Below, one piece after another: positions 23,431 through 33,572 of a stretch of DNA of 64,000 nt (its first letter is position 1; each line of letters begins with the position of its first letter). Location of the stretch: assembly GCA_003971905.1 (NCBI GenBank), contig RSEE01000058.1, forward strand, positions 124,001 through 188,000, given 5' to 3'. Made by a program: the position numbers and the translations under genes. The DNA is from Moniliella sp. 'wahieum'. Lineage: Eukaryota; Basidiomycota; Moniliellomycetes; Moniliellales; Moniliellaceae. The notes beneath the pieces are model-generated. The model saw only the letters and a list, made by a program, of their open reading frames with translations. It ran no database searches and had not been told where the DNA came from.

Positions 23431-24122
23431 TCTCAGATCTCAGATCTCACGCTGCTCTAGCGCGTCCACACCATCCACAACACGCAACACCAAAATCAAA
23501 TCCGATCCAGCCACGTGTCCTCCTGCGACTCGTGGACCCTCCCTCCGGCCGGCGAACGTGATGTGGATTTTCTCGTCACGGAACCGGCTCAGGCCCAGGC
23601 CCAGGATGGCTTGGCGCTTCGGCCGCTCCAGGCCCGAAACGGGGCGGAGGACGGACGGGAGTGGGATGCTGTGCCTGCGTGTCGGACGCGGTCGTGGCCA
23701 TCGATCATCGCGACCTGGGCCTCGTGGCTGGTCTGGATCGACGGGACGCGGCGCGGAGGTGCTGGGGGTGGCGCCAGCGGGGTGCGAGGATGGCGGAGAA
23801 GCAGGATCGAATGGTGAGCTCAACGTTCAACGTAGCCAGCCAGACGAGGTTGCAGGTGGCAGCGGGGGGGATTCCGCCCCAGCGCGGAACATGGGGTTGA
23901 ACATTGCAAGCGGGCGGGCGCCTGGCCCTGCGTCGCTCGCCCCACACTGGCCAGCGGCTTGGGCGCGGACCCAGGCAGCTCGTCGTCTGCCTCGGCTTTG
24001 GCCGTCGTCGTCGTCGTCGTCGTTGCCGCCGCCGCCGCCGCCGCTGCTGTCGCCGTGCTTGGGCCCGGCGAGGCCGACTCCATGGCCCGCACCCCGCCTC
24101 GCGCCCTCGACCCGTCCGCCAT
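23431..24122 (-). CDS. Unrecognised ORF opposite Rex4 5' end
   Basis: Minus-strand open frames begin at ATG 24122 (MADGSRARGG) or 24083 (MESASPGPSTA). They run through poly-Ala/poly-Thr and KAEADDELPGSAPKPLASV, and further left through ATSSGWLATLNVELTIRS-like and SRFRDEKIHITFAG pieces to about 23440. The last pieces have good protein-like composition and could end as GGRVHESQEDTWLDRI. The frames are discontinuous and the upstream part overlaps the 5' end of the exonuclease gene on the other strand. No family is recognised; it could partly be an artefact of GC-rich simple sequence. Confidence 0.3.
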
Positions 24123-26055
24123 GGCGTCCCTGCGCCGCTCGAACGGCGGGGGGTCGCTGCGCCGCAACCACCTCAGCCCCAGTCTGAGCCCCAGCCCAGC
24201 CCCAGCCCCAGCCCAGCCCAGCCCCGCCCCCAGTCCCCTCTCCCCTCCACGCCCCGCTCCTCCACCCGCATGCGCCGCCCTGGACGCCCACGCGTGCCCG
24301 CCACACCGCCCAGAGGGGGCATCGCCTTCTCCTCCCTCGACCGCCGCCATCCCAGCAGCCCCACGTCAAGCCGCCGCCTCCGTTGCGCCCAGCGTCACCA
24401 GTGACAGCTGGCGTGCTCGGTCCGCGCCGTCCCCTGCGCCTCCCGCCCAGCTCCCGCGCCCCTCTGCATCTGCTTCGCTGCGCATGCCCATGCCTGCTCC
24501 GCCTTCCTCTTCCCCCTCGGTTGGCATGTCCGGGCGCCGGCCGAGGCCGAGCCCACGTGCTAATTCCCGCCCTGCGCCTGCGCTTCCGCTACGGCGCACC
24601 ATCCTGCCCCGCCTGGTACTCTTCCCAACGGCGCCGCTCCCTCGCCCGACCCACTCGCCTCGTTCCTCGCGCTGGATTGTGAAATGGTAGGTGTGGGGCC
24701 GGAGACGAGTGCCTTGGCCCGGGTCAGTCTGGTGGACACACGGGGGAAGGTGGTGTACGATAGCTTTGTCCAGCCGCCGGGCGGGTACAGGGTGGTGACG
24801 GATTACCGTACGTGGGTGTCGGGAGTGACCGAGGCCGACTTGCAGGCGGCGCCGCTGTTTGAACAGGCTCAAGCGACGGTTGCTGCGCTGATCCAGGATC
24901 GGGTGGTGGTGGGGCATGCACTGTACAATGATTTTGCGGCGCTGCGCTTGCCGCATCCATCGCACCTGACCAGGGACACGGCATGCAACCTGTGGCTGCG
25001 ACTGTTGGGCCAGATGGACACGTTTCAGCGCTTTACGCCCCCGCCGCCGCGCCCAGGCCAAGGCAGGAGCGAACCATTGCACGACCCCAAACCGACGGTA
25101 GCTCAGCCCCCTACCCACCCTTTGGTCCTTGGTTGCCCTTCAGCCCAGCGTCGCTCAAGGTGTGGATCAAGACGGCGCACGGAAAGTGCCCGACAGTTAC
25201 CAAGCGATCCAGGTCCCGTCGCTCAAACGTCTGGCTCGCATCGTGCTTGGCAAAGCTGTCCAGACCGACGGATCCCACTCTTCCATTGACGACGCACGCG
25301 CTACCATGGACATTTTCTTAGCTACCCGCGGCCTCTGGGACGAAGACCCCACCCCTGCCAACGTCAAGTGGCACCTTGCTTGGTTCTACCCCACTCGTAC
25401 CGACTCTTCGGGCCCAGGTCCGGGCCCGGGCCCGGGCCTCTTCATCTTCCCCTTCGTCCGTCCCCGTTCCTACCCCCACTCCCGCTCCCGCCCCGCTCCC
25501 GTTCCCGCCTCCGTCCCCACCCCCGCTTCCGTTCCCGTTCCCGCCGCTGTCCCCACCGCCGCTTCCGCTTCCACACCCGTACCTGCACCCGTACCTGCAC
25601 CTGCACCCACCGCTCCCTCTCCATCGACGTCGGCACCGACAGGACCGGCCCGTACTCTACCCCAGAGTGCACCCATCACGCCCGATGCACGCCACACCCA
25701 GATCAAAGCGTGGGCAGCTCAACAAGCGCGCACGGTCCGTCAACGTTTCCCTCCCCGCAGTGCTGCCAAGTACAAGCATCGTCGGCGCAAGATTCACAAA
25801 GTGCTTGTGCTCGTGGACCGGGTGGCACAAACGTTGTTGTTGGAACTTGCCAACGCTACCGTCGACTCTACTGCGAATGCGAATGCGAATGCGAATGCGA
25901 ACGCGTCCTATGGCGGAGTGCATCAGGAGTGGCAAACGGTGGTGCGCATGTTTGAGGAAGTGGGCGGCTCGGCTTCCGGGTTGGTCCCCCACCTGGCCTT
26001 GACGTACCCCTTCCCCCTCGGAATTCTACCGTACCTTCCTCCTCTTCCGCGCTAG
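24082..26055 (+). CDS. REX4: Rex4-like DEDDh 3'-5' RNA exonuclease
   Basis: Exonuclease of the Rex4/ISG20 group, linked to rRNA processing. The core is recognisable: FLALDCEMVGVGPET (Exo I, catalytic D and E), VTDYRTWVSGVTEADL, VVVGHALYNDFAAL (Exo II, catalytic D) and, after a long insert, VPSLKRLARIVLGK with HSSIDDARATM (Exo III, catalytic H and D). Usually the segment between Exo II (RDT) and the PSLKRLA region is short. Here some 60 extra residues including PYPPFGPWLPFSPASLKVWI lie between them. The N-terminal 190 residues are low-complexity Pro/Ser/Ala; starts at 24082 or 24121 are equally possible. The same frame continues past the domain as a Pro-rich tail to 26055. At least three frame changes occur. 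Function is by family. Confidence 0.8.
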
Positions 26056-26434
26056 CATCGTCTTCTTCCCGTACCATCGCTTCCCCTTCGGCCCAGCCTT
26101 CGGTTTCTGTCGCCGTCTCGGCTTCGGCTTCGGCTTCGGCTTCGGCTTCAGACCCCCTGCCCTCTGACTCTATGCCTTCCGAAGATGCTGCGCCTTCTGA
26201 TGCTGCTCCATCCGATGCTGCGTCGTCCGATGCTACACCTTCCGACCCCCTCTCTGTGCTGCTCTCGGACTTTCTTACCACCTCCGACACCCCTTCCAAT
26301 TTGCCCTGGCCTTCTTCGCAGCGGCGGAGAAGAGAGTCGATGCCTTGCTTGGCTTCCCCGTTCTCACCCCGCGCCTGCGCGAGAGACGACACACCCAATC
26401 GGTCCGGTGCATTGCACCGAGGGGCCGCTTCTGA
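25680..26434 (+). CDS. C-terminal extension of Rex4 or separate gene
   Basis: Downstream of the exonuclease core the sequence remains protein-like: IKAWAAQQARTVRQRFPPRS, HRRRKIHKVLVLVDRVAQTL and EWQTVVRMFEEVGGSASGLV in the Rex4 frame. A Ser/Ala repeat and SDPLSVLLSDFLTTSDTPSN follow in the next frame. The end reads AEKRVDALLGFPVLTPRLRE with a stop at 26432-26434 in a third frame. AATGCG hexamers (encoding Asn-Ala) at about 25870-25905 and CTTCGG hexamers at about 26110-26150 lie inside it. I cannot tell whether this is a long tail of the exonuclease or a second gene whose start is hidden by frame breaks. No domain recognised. It overlaps the Rex4 entry by design. Confidence 0.4.
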
Positions 26435-26714
26435 CTGCCGCGTCCCTTTGGTTGCCCTATGACGCCAATCCAGGTCGACCTGATACGCATGCACGACCGG
26501 CACCCTTTTTCGCCCCCATCCTCCCAGCTGGGGAGGTGGAACGAACGAGATAATTGCGTTCGTATCTATTTCATAACCTCACTCTCGGGGGGAAGAGCTA
26601 TCACATCGGATTCCAATCTTGGTCGGTAGTGCTCGTGCTAGGTAGGCTAGGCAGGCTAGGCAGGCAAAGTGGGCTAGAAACGCATGATACCAACCAGTAC
26701 CTCCTCCCATCGGC
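26435..26714. terminator. Convergent 3' region
   Basis: Lies between the end of the rightward gene and the stop codon of the proteasome gene. 'GGCTAGGCAGGCTAGGCAGG' type repeats (GTAGGCTAGGCA) at about 26640-26665. No gene seen. Confidence 0.35.
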
Positions 26715-27626
26715 TTATTGAGTTTGGGGTCCGTACCCCCTCAAGCCCTCGGCAAAGCCCCATTCGGTCTCGTTCGACTTGGGGACCTCGTCAATCTCGA
26801 CCCCTTCCTTGGTGGCCTTGGCAAAGATGAACCGGTTGATCGAGCGGGCATCGCGGTAAAACAGGATCCGGAGACAATCTTGCAGGACCTGTTTCGCCTC
26901 GGCTTCGGTCAATTCGGTTTCACGTCCCACCACGCTCTTGCGCAACAAGGGGATGGCAATGTGCAATCCAAACCCAGTCGCAATCACCGACGAGGTGTAC
27001 GTCGTGCCGAGCAAATCAACAAACCCAAGGAACGACTCTCCTGTCGTTTGGTCCACCCCGCCCAAGACGTAGGCGTTCCAGAGCGGGTTCATCTTGGACC
27101 GTCGTTGGTACATCACCCGGGATAGGTAGGCGTACACTTGGTCTGGCGACAACGGCTGGTCGTCGTCCTCATTCGACTCTTTGATCCTACGAAAGGGGAG
27201 AGGAGAGGAGAGGAGAGGAGAAGTCAGTATCCACCTTGCAACTCCACTTCCCCCTCGACAACCAACGGAGGAGACAAGGGGACGGGACGTACATGAGCTT
27301 CTCCAGCATGGTTTGGGTGTACTGAAAGTCGGACATGTCCCCGCTCGCACCGAGGATGGTGTTGGCGCCCACATTGACGATGCGGCGAATGTCCATGAAC
27401 CGAGCCAGGGAGCCATACGAAGCAAGGGTGTCGGCCGCAAGCAAAACGCCGTCCTTGACTTGATGCCGAGCACCGACGTGCCCGTCACGATCGGTTGCTG
27501 AGTATGCTGCACGCCTTCGGCAAAGCTGTCATTGGCACCGGCGCGGGCATAGTCAGGACCAGCGACGGTGCGGGGGGTGGAGGACCAGGCCTGGCCAGGG
27601 AAGTGCGAGGGGGTGGTGAACTGCAT
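26715..27626 (-). CDS. PRE4: 20S proteasome subunit beta-7 (PSMB4/Pre4)
   Basis: Non-catalytic beta subunit of the 20S proteasome core. Family signatures: QQPIVTGTSVLGIK, LLAADTLASYGSLARFMDIR, GASGDMSDFQYTQTMLEKLM, SPDQVYAYLSRVMYQRRSKM, GESFLGFVDLLGTTY and CLRILFYRDARSINRFIFAK. Exons are 27626-27293 and 27186-26715. The 106-bp intron (GTACGT...CGTAG) splits the codon AT|G of KLM-IKES. Start is the ATG at 27626 (MQFTTPSHFPGQ), the first in-frame ATG before the conserved QQPIVTG. It gives a short propeptide-like N-terminus as in the family. One base appears to be missing in GIK-VKDGVLL (near 27460). The N-terminal Thr nucleophile is absent, as expected for this subunit. Its start faces the ADH promoter. 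Confidence 0.93.
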   Translation of the reverse strand: MQFTTPSHFPGQAWSSTPRTVAGPDYARAGANDSFAEGVQHTQQPIVTGTSVLGIKSRTAFCLRPTPLLRMAPWLGSWTFAASSMWAPTPSSVRAGTCPTFSTPKPCWRSSCTSRPLVSSVGCRGGSGVARWILTSPLLSSPLPFRRIKESNEDDDQPLSPDQVYAYLSRVMYQRRSKMNPLWNAYVLGGVDQTTGESFLGFVDLLGTTYTSSVIATGFGLHIAIPLLRKSVVGRETELTEAEAKQVLQDCLRILFYRDARSINRFIFAKATKEGVEIDEVPKSNETEWGFAEGLRGYGPQTQ

Positions 27627-28337
27627 GTGGTGGCCGTGGGCAGTGATGGTGGGGCTGGGCCTGAACACTTGGCCACACTTGGGCCAGCAGCCACACGCGT
27701 CGTCACCAGCCGAGCGGAATTAAGTCGGCGAGGGCGGGGCCACCCACACAGGTCACATGACCTGACCGATGCGACTCGCCAATGAAATCAGTAATCATCG
27801 ATCAGGGATCACCGATCAGACCCAGGCAAGGGCAGGGGCTAACGGCAAACCCAGCAACGCACACGTCCCCTTCCCCACCGTGTGGGCGCAGCCGCTCGTC
27901 ACCGCCAATAGCCGTCCGGTGAAGGCATCTGGGCGGCCATGCTGGCGTCCAGGCACGCCTCCTCCCTCCGTGCCCCCATCCATGGCCCACATCGCAGACG
28001 ACGCAGACGGCAGTTGTGGTGGAACGTAGGACACACAAGCCCGGGAGCCGACAGAGTATATTGTAGTGCATACTTATACGTCCGCCGACATGCGCCCAGC
28101 GCCCCTCCCTGGTGGCATGCGAGCGAAAGCGGCATGACATGCATGAGGGTCTCCGCTCAACTGAGCACCACGCCCTTTGCCACATCTCTCCCGGTATGTA
28201 TCCCCCCCACTGGTATATATACGTCGGCGCCTGCTCAGCGCTCACTCTCGCTTCTGCCGCACAATTGCTCCCCCTCCTAGCTCACAACCCCTGTGTGTGG
28301 CTCTTCCGCTGTTCCATCGACCCCCTCCGCTCCGCCA
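27627..28337. promoter_or_regulatory. Divergent PSMB4/ADH promoter region
   Basis: About 0.7 kb between the proteasome gene (-) and the alcohol dehydrogenase gene (+). GTGATCG/GATCACC-like units lie at about 27795-27815. A TATA box for ADH is at 28212-28221. Confidence 0.45.
28212..28221 (+). promoter_or_regulatory. TATA box of the ADH gene
   Basis: GGTATATATA at 28212-28221, followed by CT-rich sequence (GCTCACTCTCGCTTCTGCC) that probably holds the transcription start. A strong TATA box suits a highly expressed glycolytic/fermentative gene. Confidence 0.55.
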
Positions 28338-28639
28338 AATGACCCCGATGGCGTTTGTACTTTACCCGTGCAAGCGAGCGTGTCCTCTCGTCGCAGCAGG
28401 TGCGCCTCGCCTCTGCGACATGCACCTCCTTGCTCCGTCCCAGCGTAGCCGTGACGCCCCGGACCGTGCCGCGTCCGTCCCGACCAAGCACTTTTGCTCC
28501 TATTCCACCGCACCTTCTTCCCCGATTCCCCGATTCCCCGATTCCTACCTCGCCCCACTTGGCAGGCATGCCTTACCCCCCCTCGTCTCTTGGCCTCGTT
28601 TGCCACGCAGGCCACTAGCCTGCCTGATCCGCGGAAAAG

Positions 28640-29775
28640 GACCTTGCCATCCCCAGGACGGCAGTCAAGGCCGTCTTTGACAAGAAGGGCGGGCCGTGTC
28701 GCATGGTGACCTACGACCCCTCCCAGATCCAACTCCAGCCCGGCCAAGTCTTGGTCCGCATCACCTACACCGGCGTCTGCCACACGTGCGTTTTCCCTTC
28801 TCGTCCTCTTTGAAACACGGATATAAGTATTGACGTGCCTATAAAAACAGGGACTTGCACGCCATGTTGGGCGACTGGCCGCTGCCCACCAAAGTGGAGA
28901 CGACAGGCGAGCCACTGGTGGGTGGCCACGAAGGCGCGGGGGTGGTAGTCAAGATAGCTGAGGGCGCAGACGCACATGTCGCGCTGGGCGACCGGGTGGG
29001 GATCAAGTGGGTGGCAAGTGCGTGTTTGAACTGCGACGAGTGCCGTGTAGGCCACGAATCGACCTGCATCGAGATCCAAAACTCTGGGTACCATGTCGAT
29101 GGTACCTTCCAACAGTATGTCGTTGCCCCAGCCAACTATGTGACGCCCATCCCGGATGCATTGCGCTTGCAGGACGCTGCGCCCATCCTCTGTGCCGGCG
29201 TGACGATTTACCGTGCGCTGCTCGAGGCTCAGCTGCCAGGCCAGTGGGTCGTCCTTCCCGGGGCAGGCGGTGGACTGGGGCACTTGGGTGTGCAGTATGC
29301 CACTGCGTTTGGGTACCGTGTTCTTGCCATTGACACGGGCGAAGAGAAGAAGGCGCTCAAGCAGCTCGGGGCAGAAGCTTGGATCGACTTTAACCAGTCC
29401 AAGGACCTTGTGGCCGACGTGAAGGCTATCACGGGCGGGGCAGGCGCCCATGCGTCCGTGGTGGCTGCCGCTTCGCCTCAGGCGTATGAACAAGCGTTGG
29501 CTTACCTCCGTCCCCATGGCACCCTTGTTTCGGTAGGTATGCCCCCTGACACCACCATCCAGGCCGACGTGTTTGACACCACTGTCAGCGCAAAGCGGAT
29601 CGTTGGTTCGATTGTGGGCAATCGACAAGACGCGATTGAGGCTCTGCGTATTGCCGCACTGGGAAAAGTCAAGGTCATTTACCACACCAGGGGTCTAACC
29701 GAACTGAATGAAGTCTATAAGGCCATGCAAGAGGGAAAGTTGGCCGGTCGCATCGTTCTCGATGTCGACAAATAA
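28640..29775 (+). CDS. ADH1: Zinc alcohol dehydrogenase
   Basis: Medium-chain, zinc-dependent alcohol dehydrogenase interconverting ethanol and acetaldehyde with NAD. [20 protein letters not shown] and VGGHEGAGVVV carry catalytic zinc ligands (C of GVCHT, H of GGHEG). CLNCDECRVGHESTC is the structural zinc lobe (CxxCxxCx7C). LPGAGGGLGHLGVQYA is the NAD-binding glycine motif. The C-terminus is LAGRIVLDVDK. A 65-bp intron (28786-28850) splits the codon AC|G of HT-D. Exon 1 begins in frame at DLAIPRTAVKAVFDKKGGP. Its ATG lies upstream beyond in-frame stops, so a further 5' intron must exist. One candidate is MTPMAF at 28339-28356 followed by GTACTT and a 283-bp intron ending at 28639. No frame break is needed in exon 2. 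About 350 residues, as in the family. Confidence 0.92.
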
Positions 29776-31022
29776 AGTTATATCTTACACACACAAAAAC
29801 GCGCTGCACCTATCTCTGCTTTTCTAGTTTTTGATCTGAGAAAGACCCCTCACCTTCTTTCTGTACACTTTATCCACCCGACCTGCTGTCCCACGCTTCG
29901 AGAAATGACTAACGATTAACCAATCCAGAGTCCCAGGGCGTTGACTTTGTCAGGTGTTCTGAAGTAGAGGGGAGGGTGGATATGTGCGACCGTCAGAGGA
30001 CCACACGTTTCGACCTTTGTTTGACGGGGATGACATGGATGAAGAGCCCCACGACAAACCACAAACAAGCGAGGTTGTATCTGCATCATGGGCTGGTTAG
30101 TGTTACGATCCCTCCTGTGCCGTATGATCACCAGTCCCGCAGTCGGTTCATTTTGGTACATTTGAAGCACAGAAAAAGACTGTCGCTGCTCGCAAAGTGG
30201 CTGAGTCGGACCAAACCAAAGCCGGCATGGCGAGTCGAATTCGCATAGCCAAAATAAGTTGAGCAAACTCTTAACCGCTTCTCTTGTCACTTGATAAAAT
30301 ATTCCTGCCGAGGACCACGACATTCGTTCGAAACACAAGTCGACCGTCAGGCTGATTCTACAGCTTCAAGGACGGGTTGGTACTACGTGTGGGCCCAGGC
30401 CCAGGGCGTGGGCATAATCTTTACCATATGTAAGGGCTGTACATATGAGCATGCTTTTCTCTTTTCTGCTTCCAAAGACACAAACTCGTACCTTTACGTT
30501 CCGTCATGTAGCTCCAATGTTACTGCTATCTTCCTTCAGGTCTCGAGACCCTTCCATAATTGACGTAGTTGGATGTCTCAACCCTCATCGCTAGTAGATA
30601 TGCATTGGGGAACTACGATCGACTGTTGGATACTTTGGTCGCGCTGGTGCTGACGACGGAGGCGACGGCTACGCCTCAGAAAAACGCGTTGCTGGCCCAG
30701 AACATCTTTTTGCTTCAGCCCGTTGCTCTTGCCGGCTGTAGAGGATTATGGGGGTTGCACACACACCAACCTTTTGGCGATTGAGTGCCCAGTTCATTCA
30801 TCTCAGGTGTTCTCGCCCCCACTGCGCTTTCAGTGTGTTGCCTCTCTTCTGCGTCCCCTCTGTCTCCACTCTGCCCCGCTTCCAAAAAAAACAAGCGTTG
30901 CCCCACATCGCGTCTATATGTACATCACATGAGGTCACAAGGAAGAAGTGGATATAAGCAGGGCCACGGATTCACAGTGCCGTCCGATACACAGCATGCG
31001 CGCTGGCAAGCGACACCAATAT
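29776..31022. other. Intergenic with one doubtful exon
   Basis: Mostly without coding signal. A stretch at 30569-30784 (+) reads YDRLLDTLVALVLTTEATAT and QKNALLAQNIFLLQPVAL, which is protein-like but has no ATG. It could be an exon of an unrecognised gene or chance. The ADH terminator and the end of the ABCD gene flank the region. Confidence 0.35.
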
Positions 31023-33321
31023 CTACCGCACAAAAGGCAAGAAGCAAACACGCCAAAGAACAAAACACAGCAAACAAGTGCATGGGAGTGATAGGGCTAG
31101 AAAGGATGATAAGGCCTTAGGCGGCCACGGCCGCAGGAGCGACCTGCTAAACAGATGAGGCTCCGCCTGCCGCAGCTCCTCCAGCCTCTGTTCCCACTTG
31201 GGGACGAGCAACAGCTCATGCTCCAGCCGCTGCTTCTCTTCCTGCAGCGCCAAGCGACGCTCGGCATCCAGCTCCGTGAAGACATAGTGTCCCTGTCCGT
31301 CAAACTGGAGGACGACCTTGTGGTACTTCCACAACGAGGGGCGGTGCGAGACAGTCATCATGGTGATGCCCAACTGCGTCGCATACTCGTACATGGCCCG
31401 TTCCACGTCAAACGACACGGCCGAGTGCACTCGTCCAGGATGGCGTACTTGGGTGCATGGTAGAACAGACGCGCCATGGCAATCCGCTGCTTGTCCCCGC
31501 CCGACAGACCGGCGTTCCAGTCCTGCAAACTGTCAACCCACCCTCACGGGACGAGGTGGTCCACATCCACTACCTTGAGTGCCGTGCGCAGGTCGTCGTC
31601 GGTCACCCCCTTCTTGCGCATCTCAGCCTCCGTGTCCGGGTAGATGACTTGGTCGCGCAGCGTACCGTGACATAGGTAGGGGCGTTGAGGAATGTAGGTA
31701 AACTCGGAGCTGGGCGGCTTGGAGACCGTGCCACCATAGACGGGCCAAAGGCCACCCAAGATACGGAAGAGGGAGGACTTACCGCACCCGTTGGGCCCGA
31801 CAATGAGAGCAAGTGCTGACCTGGCTGCACCTCGAATGACAGCTTGGACACCAACACGTCACCATTGGGTGACACGATGGGCACATCGGTGAACTTGACC
31901 GACTCGCCCAACGTGATCGTGCCGCGCTGGGAGAGAATCTTGCGGTGGTCTTCCAATGCGCCCTGGTCGGAGGAGACGAGGGCCTTGACATAATGTCCCT
32001 TGCGTACATCCTCCACCACATCCAGCAAGTCGGATACCCGCGCCGTGTACCCAGCCAGCTCCGAAAGGTTTTTGTACGACTGCATAAACCGGCCAAACGC
32101 ATCCGAGTTGCTCAGCAGCAGACGGCGGTTGGTCACAAAGGATTCGGTCCGATCCCAGGTTGGCCTTCTTGCTCGGGCCCATACCCGGCAGGGGGATCTT
32201 GGCAAACACAGGTACTGCGCATACCACCAACCCGATCGAACCCCAGAGCCATTTGATGATACCTTCTTCCACCATGCCGTGGCCTACGCGAACGCGGTAG
32301 ATGCGGTTGACGTGCTTGATCAGTGCAAAGTACGCCCGCTCAATCACGTTCTTCTCGGCAAACTCGCCCCGGAGCAAAGCAATCTCTTCGGCATTGTCGA
32401 TGATGCGCGCATGGGCAAATCGGAAGTCGCCTTCCAGAGCTTGCTCTTCCGCTGCATACGCACCAAAGGGGGGCGTAAGCTTGCGCAGGAGGAACGCCGA
32501 GCGGTTGACGAGGAAGGTCATTGCCACCAAGGCCTCACCTCCGACCGTATGGGAGAGCTGGTACGAGTAGAGGCACACATCCAGCACTGGCTTGGCCACG
32601 TTTCCCCACATCTCGGCCAAGCTCGCTGAGAACTTGGCAATGTCGACGGTGATGAGCTGATCAGCGTTGCGCACACGGTCGTCCAGGTTGCCAAGCTGGT
32701 AGAAAGCACGGGTCTTGTCGTCCAGATAGGCCTCTTGAACCTTGGTGGTCAGCGCCGTGCGGTAGGCCAAGGCCAAGCTGGACTGGAGATAGTCGATCAT
32801 CGAGTTGGTGTACGTTGCCGGCACAGCGACCGCAAGCCAGGCGGCAATGCCCATGAGGAACTGTTTGGGCTTGCGCCGCACCAGCGCCGCCACGATGCGG
32901 CCGTCGAGATCTGCGACGTAGAGACTGAGCATGGTGCGGAACACAAGGAAGGCCGAGTGGAGCATGAGCAGGATGGCCGCGCGCGACTTGAGGCCGGGGA
33001 GGACAATGCGCAGAATGCGGCCGAGACGCTCAAAGAAGACATCGTCCACGGCCACGCGGGGGCGCCGCGGGAGGGCGTGGCGGGCTTGGCGGGTTGGGCA
33101 GCGACGTCGGACGCGGCGGCGGCGGGACGCTTGCGGCGGGCCTTGGGGGGCTTGAAGGTGAAGTAGGTGCCGATGAGGATGAAGGCGATGTAGCCGCCGC
33201 CCCAGGCGCGGCGGATGGCGGTCTGGTGGGTGGCGTACCACATGCCAAAGCGCAGGGCGCGGGACAGGGCGCGGTCGCGGGCGCCGGCGCCCCAGGCAGC
33301 GAGCGTGCTCTGGACAGCCAT
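31023..33321 (-). CDS. Peroxisomal ABC half-transporter (ABCD/Pxa)
   Basis: Half-size ABC transporter that dimerises to import very-long-chain acyl-CoA or fatty acids into peroxisomes. From ATG 33321 it starts [20 protein letters not shown]. After a loop rich in Ala/Pro comes the transmembrane domain with [20 protein letters not shown] (the conserved NPDQ-like region of ABCD proteins), [20 protein letters not shown] and DLLDVVEDV. The nucleotide-binding domain has [20 protein letters not shown] (Walker A), [20 protein letters not shown] (Q-loop region), [20 protein letters not shown] (signature), ILDE (Walker B) and [14 protein letters not shown] (switch His). About 765 residues, normal for the family. 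At least five frame breaks interrupt it (near 33100, 32150, 31800, 31550 and 31420). PXA1 versus PXA2 cannot be decided. It diverges from RPC34 across 251 bp. Confidence 0.92.
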
Positions 33322-33572
33322 GGGGGAGAACGCCAGCAGAAGCGACGGGCTGGAGGTGTGGGTGGCCGCGCTTAGGCTACGACTAACCATAACCATCCAC
33401 GGCCCACACCGGCCCGGCTGCATTCACGCTGGCAGCCGGCGGCTGCAACTTTCAACTCCCGCCTTCCCCCGGTCACGTGCCCCCGCGGCGCCCTTCCGCT
33501 TCCGCCCTGGCCTTCGCATTTTTCCAGCCACGCCCAGCTGGCGCTGCCCTCTGGTCCACAAGTACGAACACC
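33322..33572. promoter_or_regulatory. ABCD/RPC34 divergent promoter
   Basis: 251 bp separate the two start codons, so both promoters must lie here or overlap. A pyrimidine-rich stretch precedes the RPC34 start. No TATA box is seen. Confidence 0.5.

Noticed and set aside
28765-29685. 306-codon minus-strand frame
   Set aside because: It is the antisense shadow of the ADH exon.
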